From: Desulfarculaceae bacterium
Lineage (GTDB): Bacteria; Desulfobacterota; Desulfarculia; Desulfarculales; Desulfarculaceae
DNA: 64,000 nucleotides
Reading direction: 5' to 3'
Assembly (NCBI GenBank): GCA_020444545.1
Contig: JAHLKT010000001.1
Span: 124,001 to 188,000 of the forward strand
Part shown: positions 28,963-36,046 of the stretch, piece by piece
Layout of the letters: every line of letters begins with the position of its first letter
Numbering within the stretch: the stretch's first letter is position 1
Translations under genes and position numbers: made by a program
Notes under the pieces: generated by a model
What the model was told of the DNA's origin: nothing
Database searches by the model: none
The model's input: only the letters and a program-made list of their open reading frames with translations

Positions 28963-29346
28963 ATGCTTAAGAAGATAGAAGCGATCATCCGCGAGGATAA
29001 GGTGGGCGACGTGAAGGATGCCCTGCACGAGATCGGCATCCGGGGCATGAACGTCTTCGAGATCCGGGGACAGGGCCGCCAGGGCGGCATCACCCTGGCC
29101 GGGCGCTCGGGCACCTACCAGGTGGACATGCTGCCCAAGATGCAGCTCAACATCATCCTCAGCGAGCAGAACGTCGACGACACCATCGCCGCCATCCTCA
29201 AGGCGGGCCAGACCGGCGACGCCGGCGACGGCCTGATCTTCATCTACCCCGTGGACGAGGCGGTGCGCATCCGCACCGGCGAGCGGGGCAACGAAGCGGT
29301 GATGTACCCCGGCGACATCGACGAGAAGAAAAAAGGCGCCGCCTAG
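28963..29346 (+). CDS. glnK: PII nitrogen-regulatory protein
   Basis: 127 residues. N-terminal KKIEAIIRED, T-loop region GRQGGITLAGRSGTYQVD with Tyr52 aligned to the uridylylation Tyr51 of classical PII, and C-terminal VRIRTGERGNEAV. The T-loop is not canonical (GGITLAG in place of KGHTELY), and the protein carries about 15 extra charged residues (DIDEKKKGAA end). Senses 2-oxoglutarate and ATP/ADP and gates AmtB. Ends just before a strong terminator, so the operon is amtB-glnK only. Confidence 0.95.
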   Translation: MLKKIEAIIREDKVGDVKDALHEIGIRGMNVFEIRGQGRQGGITLAGRSGTYQVDMLPKMQLNIILSEQNVDDTIAAILKAGQTGDAGDGLIFIYPVDEAVRIRTGERGNEAVMYPGDIDEKKKGAA

Positions 29347-29386
29347 AAACAGCAGCACCGGCTAGACAACCATAGCGGCAAACAAC

Positions 29387-29427
29387 GGGCCGGAAGGGGA
29401 GCATTCCCTTCCGGCCCTATACTTTTT
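29387..29427 (+). terminator. intrinsic terminator of amtB-glnK
   Basis: A perfect 12-bp stem, GGGCCGGAAGGG / CCCTTCCGGCCC with a 7-base loop, followed by TATACTTTTT. It lies between convergent genes; the reverse strand has a weaker T-tail (GTTGTTTG), so it may serve both directions. Confidence 0.92.
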
Positions 29428-29443
29428 CGGTTCAGCCTCGCGC

Positions 29444-30193
29444 CTAGTTCAGGAAGCGCTCCCGGGCCAGCTCGCGGCCGGTCTCGGTCTTGAAGACCTT
29501 GTCGATGAGCTTGGCCATCTTCTCCTGGCTGATCTCCGGGAACTCCTCGGGAATGTTCACCAGCCAGTCGCTGTCCCACAAGATGCGGAACTCCAGGGTG
29601 TCTATGTTCCGGGCGCTGTGGTGATTGGCGATGATCTTGCCCACGTGGTCGCGGGTGTCCATGTCCAGGCCCAGGTCCTTCATTATCGCCTCGGCGATGG
29701 GCGGGCCTTCCAGCTCCTGCCAGCGCCCGGCGCTGGAGCCGTGCTTGGCCTCGGCCGCCTGGATGCCGATGTCGTGCAACACCGCCGCGGCCAGCACCAC
29801 CTTGGGGTCGCCGCCCTCGGCCTTCATCAGCTCCTGAGCATTGGCCAGCACTGCCTCGGCGTGCTCGATGCGCTTGGTGTCCCGGCCGAAAGTGGCCCGC
29901 ATGGCCTCCAAGAGGCGCTCCAGCAGGGTCTCGCCCCCACCGCCCGCGGCCGCGTTCTCGGCCAGGACCTCCTTGGGGTCGTAGCCCAGGCAGTCCTTGG
30001 CGTGCTCGCACCAATTGGCGCAGCCCAGGTTCAGCTTGGGGTTGGCCACCTTGGACCCGCACTTGGAGCAACGGCGGCTGGCGTCGTCCTTGAAGAACTC
30101 CACCTCCGCGCCGCAGTTGGCGCAGGTGGTCTCGAAGATGTCGCCCGGTCCCCAGAACTTGGTGTCCTGGCCGGGGCACATGGTCTGAGCCAT
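29444..30193 (-). CDS. zinc-ribbon HD-domain phosphohydrolase-like protein
   Basis: 249 residues. N-terminal Cys-rich part with Cys 24/27 and 42/45 forming a probable zinc ribbon, plus extra Cys at 58, 62 and 68. Residues about 85-240 are an HD domain: His111, His140-Asp141 (VLHDIG), NHHSARN and WDSDWL provide metal ligands. Likely a metal-dependent phosphohydrolase of unknown substrate. The ATG shares one base with the stop of the upstream siroheme/4Fe-4S gene (TGATG), so it is the last gene of the Rrf2 operon. An upstream in-frame extension to 30526 is the shadow of that gene. Confidence 0.82.
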   Translation of the reverse strand: MAQTMCPGQDTKFWGPGDIFETTCANCGAEVEFFKDDASRRCSKCGSKVANPKLNLGCANWCEHAKDCLGYDPKEVLAENAAAGGGGETLLERLLEAMRATFGRDTKRIEHAEAVLANAQELMKAEGGDPKVVLAAAVLHDIGIQAAEAKHGSSAGRWQELEGPPIAEAIMKDLGLDMDTRDHVGKIIANHHSARNIDTLEFRILWDSDWLVNIPEEFPEISQEKMAKLIDKVFKTETGRELARERFLN

Positions 30194-31035
30194 CAGATAC
30201 CCCCTCGCTCTCGGGCCCACCAGGCGGCGAAGCGCTCGCCCGGCGGGGCGTGGTCGATGTAGTCGTTCACTACCTGCCGAAAAATATCCACCGCCTGCTC
30301 GGGCCGCTCCACCACGGCCACCTCGCGGGCCAAATGGGGATGCCGCCCCAGCTTGCCGCCCAGGAGCACCCGGGCCAGAGGCGGCCCCAGGCTTACGGCC
30401 TCCTCGGGGCAGGCCTGGCTGCACGCTTTGCATCCCAGGCAGGAATCGGGGTCCCACACGGCGGCCTCGCGCAGGGTGATCGCACTGTCGGGGCAGGCTG
30501 CGGCGCAAAGGCCGCAGGCGGTGCAATCATCCGGCTCGAAAACCGGCCGCGCGGTTCCCACCAGAGCCAAATCCGCGATCTGGGGCCGGGAGCAGCCATT
30601 GGGGCAGCCGCTCAGGGCAATGCGCAGCTTGTGGTGGAACAGCACCGAGTCCTCTTCCACCCGGGCCCGCAGCCGCTCGCTGACCTTGTCTTGCTCCAGC
30701 CAGGCCTCGATGGCCGCGCGCCAGGGCTCGGTGTCCAACAGCACGTTGGGGCAGTTGCTCAGGCCCGCCCGGCAGGCCTCCAGCACCACCATCTCGGCTC
30801 CCGGCTGGTTGGGCGCGGGCAACAAGGAGGCCAGCTCCTTTTCGCTCCGCCCGCCCATCACCGCCCGGAAGCGGGCCTCGGCCTCGGCAAAGTCGGCCAG
30901 GCGCACCCGGTCGCCTCCGGCGGCGGCCACCCGCTGCTCCACCTTGCGCCGGGCCAGGCTCCGCACCAGGGCGGGCACCCGCTTGAGCGCCTCGTGGGCC
31001 TCGGGCTCCCAGGCTATGGCCGGGGTGCGGGCCAT
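30193..31035 (-). CDS. PCP_red / siroheme-4Fe-4S half-domain / 2[4Fe-4S] ferredoxin fusion
   Basis: 280 residues with three parts. Residues 8-55 (WEPEAHEALKRVPALVR...) resemble the PCP_red domain found at the C-terminus of protochlorophyllide reductase BchB. Residues about 80-165 look like a nitrite/sulfite reductase half-domain: Cys88, Cys95 and SGCPNGC (Cys144, Cys148), the sort of four-Cys set that holds a siroheme-linked cluster. Residues 171-215 are a two-cluster ferredoxin (Cys 171/174/177/181 and 199/202/205/209). It is too small to be a complete sulfite reductase. Lies 4 bases after the ferredoxin-like gene. Electron-transfer or redox sensing role inferred; reaction unknown. Confidence 0.78.
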   Translation of the reverse strand: MARTPAIAWEPEAHEALKRVPALVRSLARRKVEQRVAAAGGDRVRLADFAEAEARFRAVMGGRSEKELASLLPAPNQPGAEMVVLEACRAGLSNCPNVLLDTEPWRAAIEAWLEQDKVSERLRARVEEDSVLFHHKLRIALSGCPNGCSRPQIADLALVGTARPVFEPDDCTACGLCAAACPDSAITLREAAVWDPDSCLGCKACSQACPEEAVSLGPPLARVLLGGKLGRHPHLAREVAVVERPEQAVDIFRQVVNDYIDHAPPGERFAAWWARERGGI

Positions 31036-31039
31036 GGGT

Positions 31040-31798
31040 CTAGGCCGCCTCGTTCCAGGGAAGGTCGGCGCTGCTTAGCACTTGGCCGCCCCGGCCGATG
31101 ACCATCTCGCCCACGGGCAGGTCCTTGCCCGCCTTGGCCAGGGCCTGCTCCACTATCCAGTTCAGGCCGCCGCAGCAAGGCACCTCCATGCGCACCACGG
31201 TCACGGAGTTGACCTCCGCGTTGGCCAACAGGTCGGCCAGCTTGTCCACGTGGGCCTGGGGGTTGTCCAGCTTGGGGCAGGCCAGGGCCACCGCCCTGCC
31301 GGGCAACAGCCGGGCGTGCAGGTCGGGCAGCGAGGCCGCCGCGCAGTCGGCCAAGAGCAGCAGGTCCGCGCCCTTGAGGAACGGGGCCTGGGGCGAGAGC
31401 AGTTGCAGCTTGATGGGCCAGTGGCCCAGGGTGCTGGCCGCCGCGCCGGTCGCCGGAGCGGCCGAAGCGGGCGAGAGGCTCATGGCCGCGTGGCCCGGAC
31501 AGCCTCCGGCCATGGGCATACCCTGGGGCTCGGCAGGGGCCGCGCCTTGGCCTTGGCCTTGCAGAAGCTCCTCCACCGCCGCCTCGTCGAACTCCTCGGC
31601 CTCGCGCTGGGTAACGGTCAACGCGCCGGTGGGGCAGCCGTCCAGGCAGGCGCCCAGGCCGTCACAGTAGATCTCGCCCACCAGGCGGGCCTTGCCGTCC
31701 ACCAGCTGCAAAGCGCCCTCGGCGCAGTCCAGGATGCACTGGCCGCAGCCGTTGCACAGCTCCTCGTCGATCTGAATGATGTCGCGGGTCTTACGCAT
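31040..31798 (-). CDS. ferredoxin-domain protein with C-terminal Cys motif
   Basis: 252 residues. N-terminal cluster motif Cys 15/18/21/25, then a second, modified motif CDGLGACLDGCP with Cys 45/51/55. A low-complexity Ala/Gln/Gly linker (about 75-125) leads to a C-terminal domain with LLLLADCAA, ALACPKLD and VPCCGGL. This family is common in strict anaerobes near Rrf2 regulators and hybrid-cluster proteins. Predicted cytosolic electron carrier; the C-terminal domain has no known reaction. Its start overlaps the end of the Rrf2 regulator gene by 8 bases. Confidence 0.8.
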   Translation of the reverse strand: MRKTRDIIQIDEELCNGCGQCILDCAEGALQLVDGKARLVGEIYCDGLGACLDGCPTGALTVTQREAEEFDEAAVEELLQGQGQGAAPAEPQGMPMAGGCPGHAAMSLSPASAAPATGAAASTLGHWPIKLQLLSPQAPFLKGADLLLLADCAAASLPDLHARLLPGRAVALACPKLDNPQAHVDKLADLLANAEVNSVTVVRMEVPCCGGLNWIVEQALAKAGKDLPVGEMVIGRGGQVLSSADLPWNEAA

Positions 31799-32219
31799 TT
31801 TGGGCCTCGCGCAGAAAAGAGTCCTTAAAATCGGACAAACGGGTGGTGCTGAAGTATTCGCGCACCTCGTCGCCCACTCGCTCCAGCAGGCCGCCCATGA
31901 TGCAGTTGCCGTCGCACATGGGCTTACCCAGAAGGCAGTGTTGCTCCCTGAGCGGCCCCTCGGTGGCCTCGTAGACCTCCAGGAGGGTGATCTCCTCGGC
32001 CTTGCCCAGGAGCGAAAAGCCTCCCTTGGGCCCCCGCTGGGAGCGCACCAGACCGGCCCGGCCCAGGCGCTGCATCACCTTGGCCAGGTGGGCTTCCGAC
32101 ACCCGGAGGCGCGAGGCCATCTCCCGGGTGGAGATGAGGCGCCCCGGCTCGGCGGCCAACAGGCCCATGGTGTGCATGGCCAGAGAGGCGGCTTCGGATA
32201 TTTTCAGCAAGTGCTGCAT
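31791..32219 (-). CDS. Rrf2 family transcriptional regulator
   Basis: 142 residues with an N-terminal winged helix (ISTREMASRLRVSEAHLAKV, then RGPKGGFSL wing) and three Cys at 95, 102 and 106, the IscR/NsrR-type arrangement for an Fe-S cluster. It therefore probably senses Fe-S status, oxygen or nitric oxide. First gene of a four-gene operon; a palindrome overlapping its own promoter (32247-32260) suggests autoregulation. NO sensing would fit the anaerobic redox genes downstream but is inference. Confidence 0.9.
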   Translation of the reverse strand: MQHLLKISEAASLAMHTMGLLAAEPGRLISTREMASRLRVSEAHLAKVMQRLGRAGLVRSQRGPKGGFSLLGKAEEITLLEVYEATEGPLREQHCLLGKPMCDGNCIMGGLLERVGDEVREYFSTTRLSDFKDSFLREAQNA

Positions 32220-32246
32220 AAGGATTCCCCTCTAATGAATTATTCT

Positions 32247-32280
32247 GGTATTAAAATACCTATTTAATCCCCAAAGTCAA
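32247..32280 (-). promoter_or_regulatory. promoter and operator-like palindrome of the Rrf2 operon
   Basis: On the minus strand TTGACT (32275-32280) and TATTTT (32253-32258) are 16 bases apart. The -10 element lies inside the dyad GGTATT-AA-AATACC (32247-32260), where a bound repressor would block polymerase. About 27 bases separate the dyad from the Rrf2 ATG. Confidence 0.6.
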
Positions 32281-32451
32281 GCATGGGCCTCCAAAAAATT
32301 TTGGCACCACATCCAAGCATTTGGATTTATTGCAAATTAAATATACGGCCCGCGGGGAGAGTCTTGGCCATAAAAGCGCCAAAAAACTCGGGCCGTTGCT
32401 CGGGGCGGAATAAATCCCCGGGCAGCGGCCCGTTGACTGTGGCCTTGGCGC

Positions 32452-33273
32452 TTAGGCGCGGCGGGTGGCTTTTTTGCCCCGCCGGCGGCGCAGACGGGCC
32501 GCGCCGACCGCGCCCAGGGCGGAGACCATCAGCAGCATGGTGCCCGGCTCGGGGGTGCCCGCGCTGCCGCCGCCTCCGGTGCTGGGCACGCTGGAGATCT
32601 CGGTCACCAGCTTCTTGAGCAGCGACTCGCTGAAGCTGCTGTAGTTGCGCGCCTGCACGATAAAGGAATCGTCCCCGCCGATCACGTTGCTGGAGTAGTA
32701 CTCGGCCAGGCTGTTGTTGCCGATGGGCAGGCCGTTGATCACGATGCCCGCCGCCAAGGCGTCGGCCCGCGCGGTCTTCAGGTTCAGACCGTAGGGGTCC
32801 TGGTTGTTGGTGCCGTCGCCGGAGATGTCTATGACCTCCTTGGTGGCCAGGTAGGTCTCGTCGGTGGCGAAAAGACTGGTGGCGTAGCTCAGGGCCCCGG
32901 AGATGGAAGTGCTGCCCGAATAGGGCCGCTTCACTTCGCTCAAGGCGCTGGCAAAGTCGAAGGAGGTGGCCGCGTCGCCGATGTAGAACCAGTCCACCGC
33001 CGTGGCCTGCTGGTTGCGGCCGGACCAGAACACCATGTTCACCGCGATGGACCCGATGTCGTTGCCCACGATGGCCGAGATCACCTCATCGCTGCGAAAA
33101 GCCTGGGCATAGCCCTGCATCTGCAAGTTGAACTCGGAGTTGCTCACGCTGCCCGACACATCCACCAGCAGGGCGAGCTGCAGGTCCACCGGAATGCTGT
33201 CGGCCCGCGAGGCGGCCGGGACCAGCAGCAACAAAGCCAGGGCCACCAGCATGGCGGTCTTCTTCAGCGACAT
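32452..33273 (-). CDS. VWA-like (DUF1194-type) exported protein with PEP-CTERM signal
   Basis: 273 residues: signal peptide (1-24, ending SRADS), a von Willebrand A-like domain with the MIDAS motif DVSGS (Asp38, Ser40, Ser42) and DISGDGTNN, and a C-terminal Gly-rich stretch, then PEPGT, a hydrophobic segment and an RLRRRR cluster. This tripartite end is the PEP-CTERM sorting signal processed by exosortase. Secreted and probably surface- or matrix-attached. No exosortase gene is in the window. Flanked by non-coding stretches on both sides, so probably monocistronic. Confidence 0.88.
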   Translation of the reverse strand: MSLKKTAMLVALALLLLVPAASRADSIPVDLQLALLVDVSGSVSNSEFNLQMQGYAQAFRSDEVISAIVGNDIGSIAVNMVFWSGRNQQATAVDWFYIGDAATSFDFASALSEVKRPYSGSTSISGALSYATSLFATDETYLATKEVIDISGDGTNNQDPYGLNLKTARADALAAGIVINGLPIGNNSLAEYYSSNVIGGDDSFIVQARNYSSFSESLLKKLVTEISSVPSTGGGGSAGTPEPGTMLLMVSALGAVGAARLRRRRGKKATRRA

Positions 33274-33464
33274 TATTCTTCCCTCTCAAACGCCAGGCTA
33301 TTACGAAGCATCACGCTTTAAAAAAACGAAGTTTGTTGGGGCAGTTTTTTATTCTGGCCCAATAAACCGGGGGATGCAACCAGTTACCCCAAATTTTGCC
33401 AGCCCGGCGGCCGCCTGGCGGGCCTACAATGATTGCTTTGCCGTGCTCCCGGCTCCAGGCGGCC

Positions 33465-34019
33465 CTAGGGCTCCGGCGCAAAGGGATCGGGGCACCCCGG
33501 GGGCAGGGGCACGTCAAAGCTGGTGATCACCCGCGCGATCATGCCGTAGAAGCCGCAGAGCACCACCAGCTCGATCATGGGCTCAAGGCCCAGCTCCTTT
33601 TCCAGGCCGGCTTGCAACTCCGCCGGCAAGGACTCGGCCCGGAACACGTATTCCACCGCGTCGTGGACCAAGGACTGAACCGGGGTGAGGCCGTCGGGCT
33701 TTTCCCCGTTCTGGAGCTGGGCCAGGAGGTCGGCGCTCAGGCCCAGGCCCACGGCCACGGGCTCGTGCTTGCACCACTCATATCCCACCCCGGCCAAACG
33801 GGCGAAGCGCAGGATGGCCAGCTCCCTGAGCTCGCCGGGCAGGGTGGAGTCGCCAAAGCGGAAATAGGTGCCCAGCTGGGCCACGTGCTCCAACAGGTCG
33901 GGGTGGTTTAGCAGGGAGCGGTACATGCCGTCGATGCGGCCGCGTTTGGCGGCCAGCTCGTCGTAGAGCCGCCGGGCCTTGGGGCCCAGATGCCCCACCG
34001 GGTCGGGAAGTCGCGCCAT
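33465..34019 (-). CDS. carboxymuconolactone-decarboxylase-like (AhpD-fold) protein
   Basis: 184 residues of the CMD/AhpD family. The helical core carries ELAILRFARLAGVGYEWCKHEPVA, where the Glu, Cys and His match positions conserved in the family; the two-Cys peroxidase motif CxxC of AhpD is absent, so peroxidase function is doubtful. It begins 20 bases after the stop of the TPP-enzyme gene and probably shares its transcript. The substrate is unknown; a decarboxylase or lactone-related step acting with the TPP enzyme is a guess from position. Confidence 0.82.
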   Translation of the reverse strand: MARLPDPVGHLGPKARRLYDELAAKRGRIDGMYRSLLNHPDLLEHVAQLGTYFRFGDSTLPGELRELAILRFARLAGVGYEWCKHEPVAVGLGLSADLLAQLQNGEKPDGLTPVQSLVHDAVEYVFRAESLPAELQAGLEKELGLEPMIELVVLCGFYGMIARVITSFDVPLPPGCPDPFAPEP

Positions 34020-34039
34020 GGGCTCATGCCTCCAAGTGG

Positions 34040-35776
34040 CTAGTGGTCATCCACCCATTCCTTCTTGGCCTGGCTGTAGGGGGTGACCGGGGTGGTGAAC
34101 TTCTTGTCGCAACGCACGTCCAACAAATAGGCCTTGCCCGAGCCCAGGGCCTGTTCGAAAGCCCCGGCCAGCTCGCCGGGCTGGCTCACGGTGGCCGCCT
34201 CCAGGCCCAAGGAGCGGGCGAAGCCGGCCCAGTCGTGGGTAGGCAGGCTGGTCAGCGCGTCCGGGCCCGGCCCCTCTTGGTGGGCCCGCAGCCACACGTT
34301 GGCCAGGGCGCTGTTGTTGAGCACCACGTAGACCACGGGCAGGCCGTAGCGGGCCGCGGTCTGGATCTCCATGCCGTGCATCATCATGCAGCCGTCGCTG
34401 GTGATCACCGCCAGGGGGGTGCCGGGCCGGGCGGCCTTGATGCCCACCGCGGCGGGGATGGCCCAACCCATGGGCCCCAGGTTGGTGGCCGAGTAATAGG
34501 TATGGGGCCGCAATGCCTTCCAATAGTGCCCCGCAAAGGCGCGGTGGGCCCCGGAATCCACCACCAGGGCGCCCTCGGGCGGCATCGCCTTGCGCAGCTC
34601 GGCTATCACCCGGGCCGGGTGCAGGGGCACCGCCTCGCTGCCCTGGTTCTGTTCGTCGTAGTACTGCCCGCCCAGGGCGCGGATGCCCTCCAGCCAGGCG
34701 GCGCGCGCCGGGATGCCGCTCTTGAGGGCCTGGTCCCGCGCGGGTTCGGGGTTCATCAGCTCGCGCAGCACCTGGCCGCAGTCGCCCACCAGGGGCAGCT
34801 CCACCGGCCAGGTGCGGCCGGGCACCGTGGGGTCGATGTCCACGTGCACCAGGCTGCGCTGGGGCAGCATCTTGGGGTCCCAGAACATGCTGTCGCGCTG
34901 CAACAGGCCCGAGCCCAGCACGATGAGCAGCTCCACCTCGCCGGAAAGCATCGTCTCGATGGCGTGGCGGTGGCCCGCGTAGCCGAACACCCCCAGGCTC
35001 AGGCGGTGGTTCTCGGGCAACACGCCCTTGGCCCTGAGGGTGGTGGCCACCGGAATCTCGTAGCGCTCGGCAAAGCGGCGCAGCTCGTCCCAGGCGGCCG
35101 CCTTCTCCACCCCGGCCCCGGCCAGGATGCAAATCTTCTCCAGCCCCGCGCCGCCCTCCGGCGGGGCCAGCAGGGCCCATAGCCGCTCCATGGCCTTTAG
35201 GTCCACCACGGCCGGGCGGTAGTGGGAGCCGTCCAGCGGGGCCCAGGGCTCCTCGCTGGGAGACTTCTGCACATCCAAGGGCAGGCTAAGGTGCACCGGG
35301 CCCCGCCCCCCGGCCAACATGCGCTCCAGGCAGGCGCGCAGGTGGTGGCGGACCAGGGCCGGGCTCTCCACCGCGAAGGAGGCCAGGCTCAGGGGGCGCA
35401 GGATGCTGATGTCGTCCAGGGCCGCCGGGCTGGAGTCCTGAAAGCCGCCCCGCCCTTCCCAGTCGGTGGGCACCTGGCCCGAGACCACCAGCATGGGCGA
35501 GCCGTCGGTGCGCGCCGCCTCCACGGCGGTGGCGGTGTTGGTGATGCCCGGGCCGCCGATGACCAGGCAGGTCCCGAAGCGGTTGCTGGCCCGGGCGTAG
35601 CCGTCGGCCATGTAGGCCGCCCCGCCCTCCTGGCAGGCCACGATGGGCGTGAGGCCCTCCACCTCGGAAAAGGCGGGCAGGAAAGGGTCCACCAGCCCGC
35701 CGGGCACCATGAACACGTGGGAGATGCCTTCAGCCTTGAGCGCTTCCAGCAGATAGGTGGTCACTTTGGGAGTCAT
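34040..35776 (-). CDS. thiamine-pyrophosphate enzyme, acetolactate-synthase-like
   Basis: 578 residues, three-domain ThDP enzyme: N-terminal pyrimidine-binding domain with the cofactor-activating Glu in ACQEGGAAYMADGYAR, a central domain, and the C-terminal PP-binding domain. In the last, the usual GDG of the Mg/ThDP motif is SDG (TSDGCMMMHG ... VVLNN), still with the spacing to NN. Similar in size to acetolactate synthase, benzoylformate decarboxylase and related carboligases; no FAD-binding signature was recognised, so biosynthetic acetolactate synthase is less likely. Paired with a CMD-like gene. Specific reaction not assignable. Confidence 0.85.
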   Translation of the reverse strand: MTPKVTTYLLEALKAEGISHVFMVPGGLVDPFLPAFSEVEGLTPIVACQEGGAAYMADGYARASNRFGTCLVIGGPGITNTATAVEAARTDGSPMLVVSGQVPTDWEGRGGFQDSSPAALDDISILRPLSLASFAVESPALVRHHLRACLERMLAGGRGPVHLSLPLDVQKSPSEEPWAPLDGSHYRPAVVDLKAMERLWALLAPPEGGAGLEKICILAGAGVEKAAAWDELRRFAERYEIPVATTLRAKGVLPENHRLSLGVFGYAGHRHAIETMLSGEVELLIVLGSGLLQRDSMFWDPKMLPQRSLVHVDIDPTVPGRTWPVELPLVGDCGQVLRELMNPEPARDQALKSGIPARAAWLEGIRALGGQYYDEQNQGSEAVPLHPARVIAELRKAMPPEGALVVDSGAHRAFAGHYWKALRPHTYYSATNLGPMGWAIPAAVGIKAARPGTPLAVITSDGCMMMHGMEIQTAARYGLPVVYVVLNNSALANVWLRAHQEGPGPDALTSLPTHDWAGFARSLGLEAATVSQPGELAGAFEQALGSGKAYLLDVRCDKKFTTPVTPYSQAKKEWVDDH

Positions 35777-36046
35777 GGCGCCTCCGAGCCTTGCGGCCTG
35801 GTTAAGGGTGGCCGGGGACTCGCCGCCCCGTGGCGCACCCAGGGGGATAGCCGATATCGGCTACTAAAATGGTAAAGGAAGCCGGGAAGCGGAAGCAACC
35901 GGGGCGGGCGCGAAGAACCGCACCGTCCGTGCCGCGTAATTACGGCCGGCCCCCTTGGGGAGCAAAGGCAATTCTTGCTTTATTCGCTTGGCATTCGTGG
36001 GATATAGTCATTTCACCTGCAAAATAAGTTCTCCTTCGGAGGCCCA
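35777..36046. other. divergent intergenic region
   Basis: 270 bases between the divergent TPP-enzyme gene and the receptor gene. A weak promoter candidate for the plus strand is annotated separately. The ribosome-binding site GGAGG before the receptor ATG is part of a short inverted repeat (CTCC-TTC-GGAG), too small for a firm claim of translational control. A repeated GATATCGGC-like stretch near 35850 has no clear role. Confidence 0.45.
35980..36008 (+). promoter_or_regulatory. candidate promoter of the signalling operon
   Basis: TTATTC (35980-35985) and TATAGT (36003-36008) with 17-base spacing, 38 bases before the receptor ATG. The -35 is poor, so an activator may be needed. Confidence 0.35.

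Noticed and set aside
33304-33320. GAAGCATCAC 10-mer shared with the region upstream of the LysM gene (about 23957)
   Set aside because: Only ten bases in two copies; too short to exclude chance.
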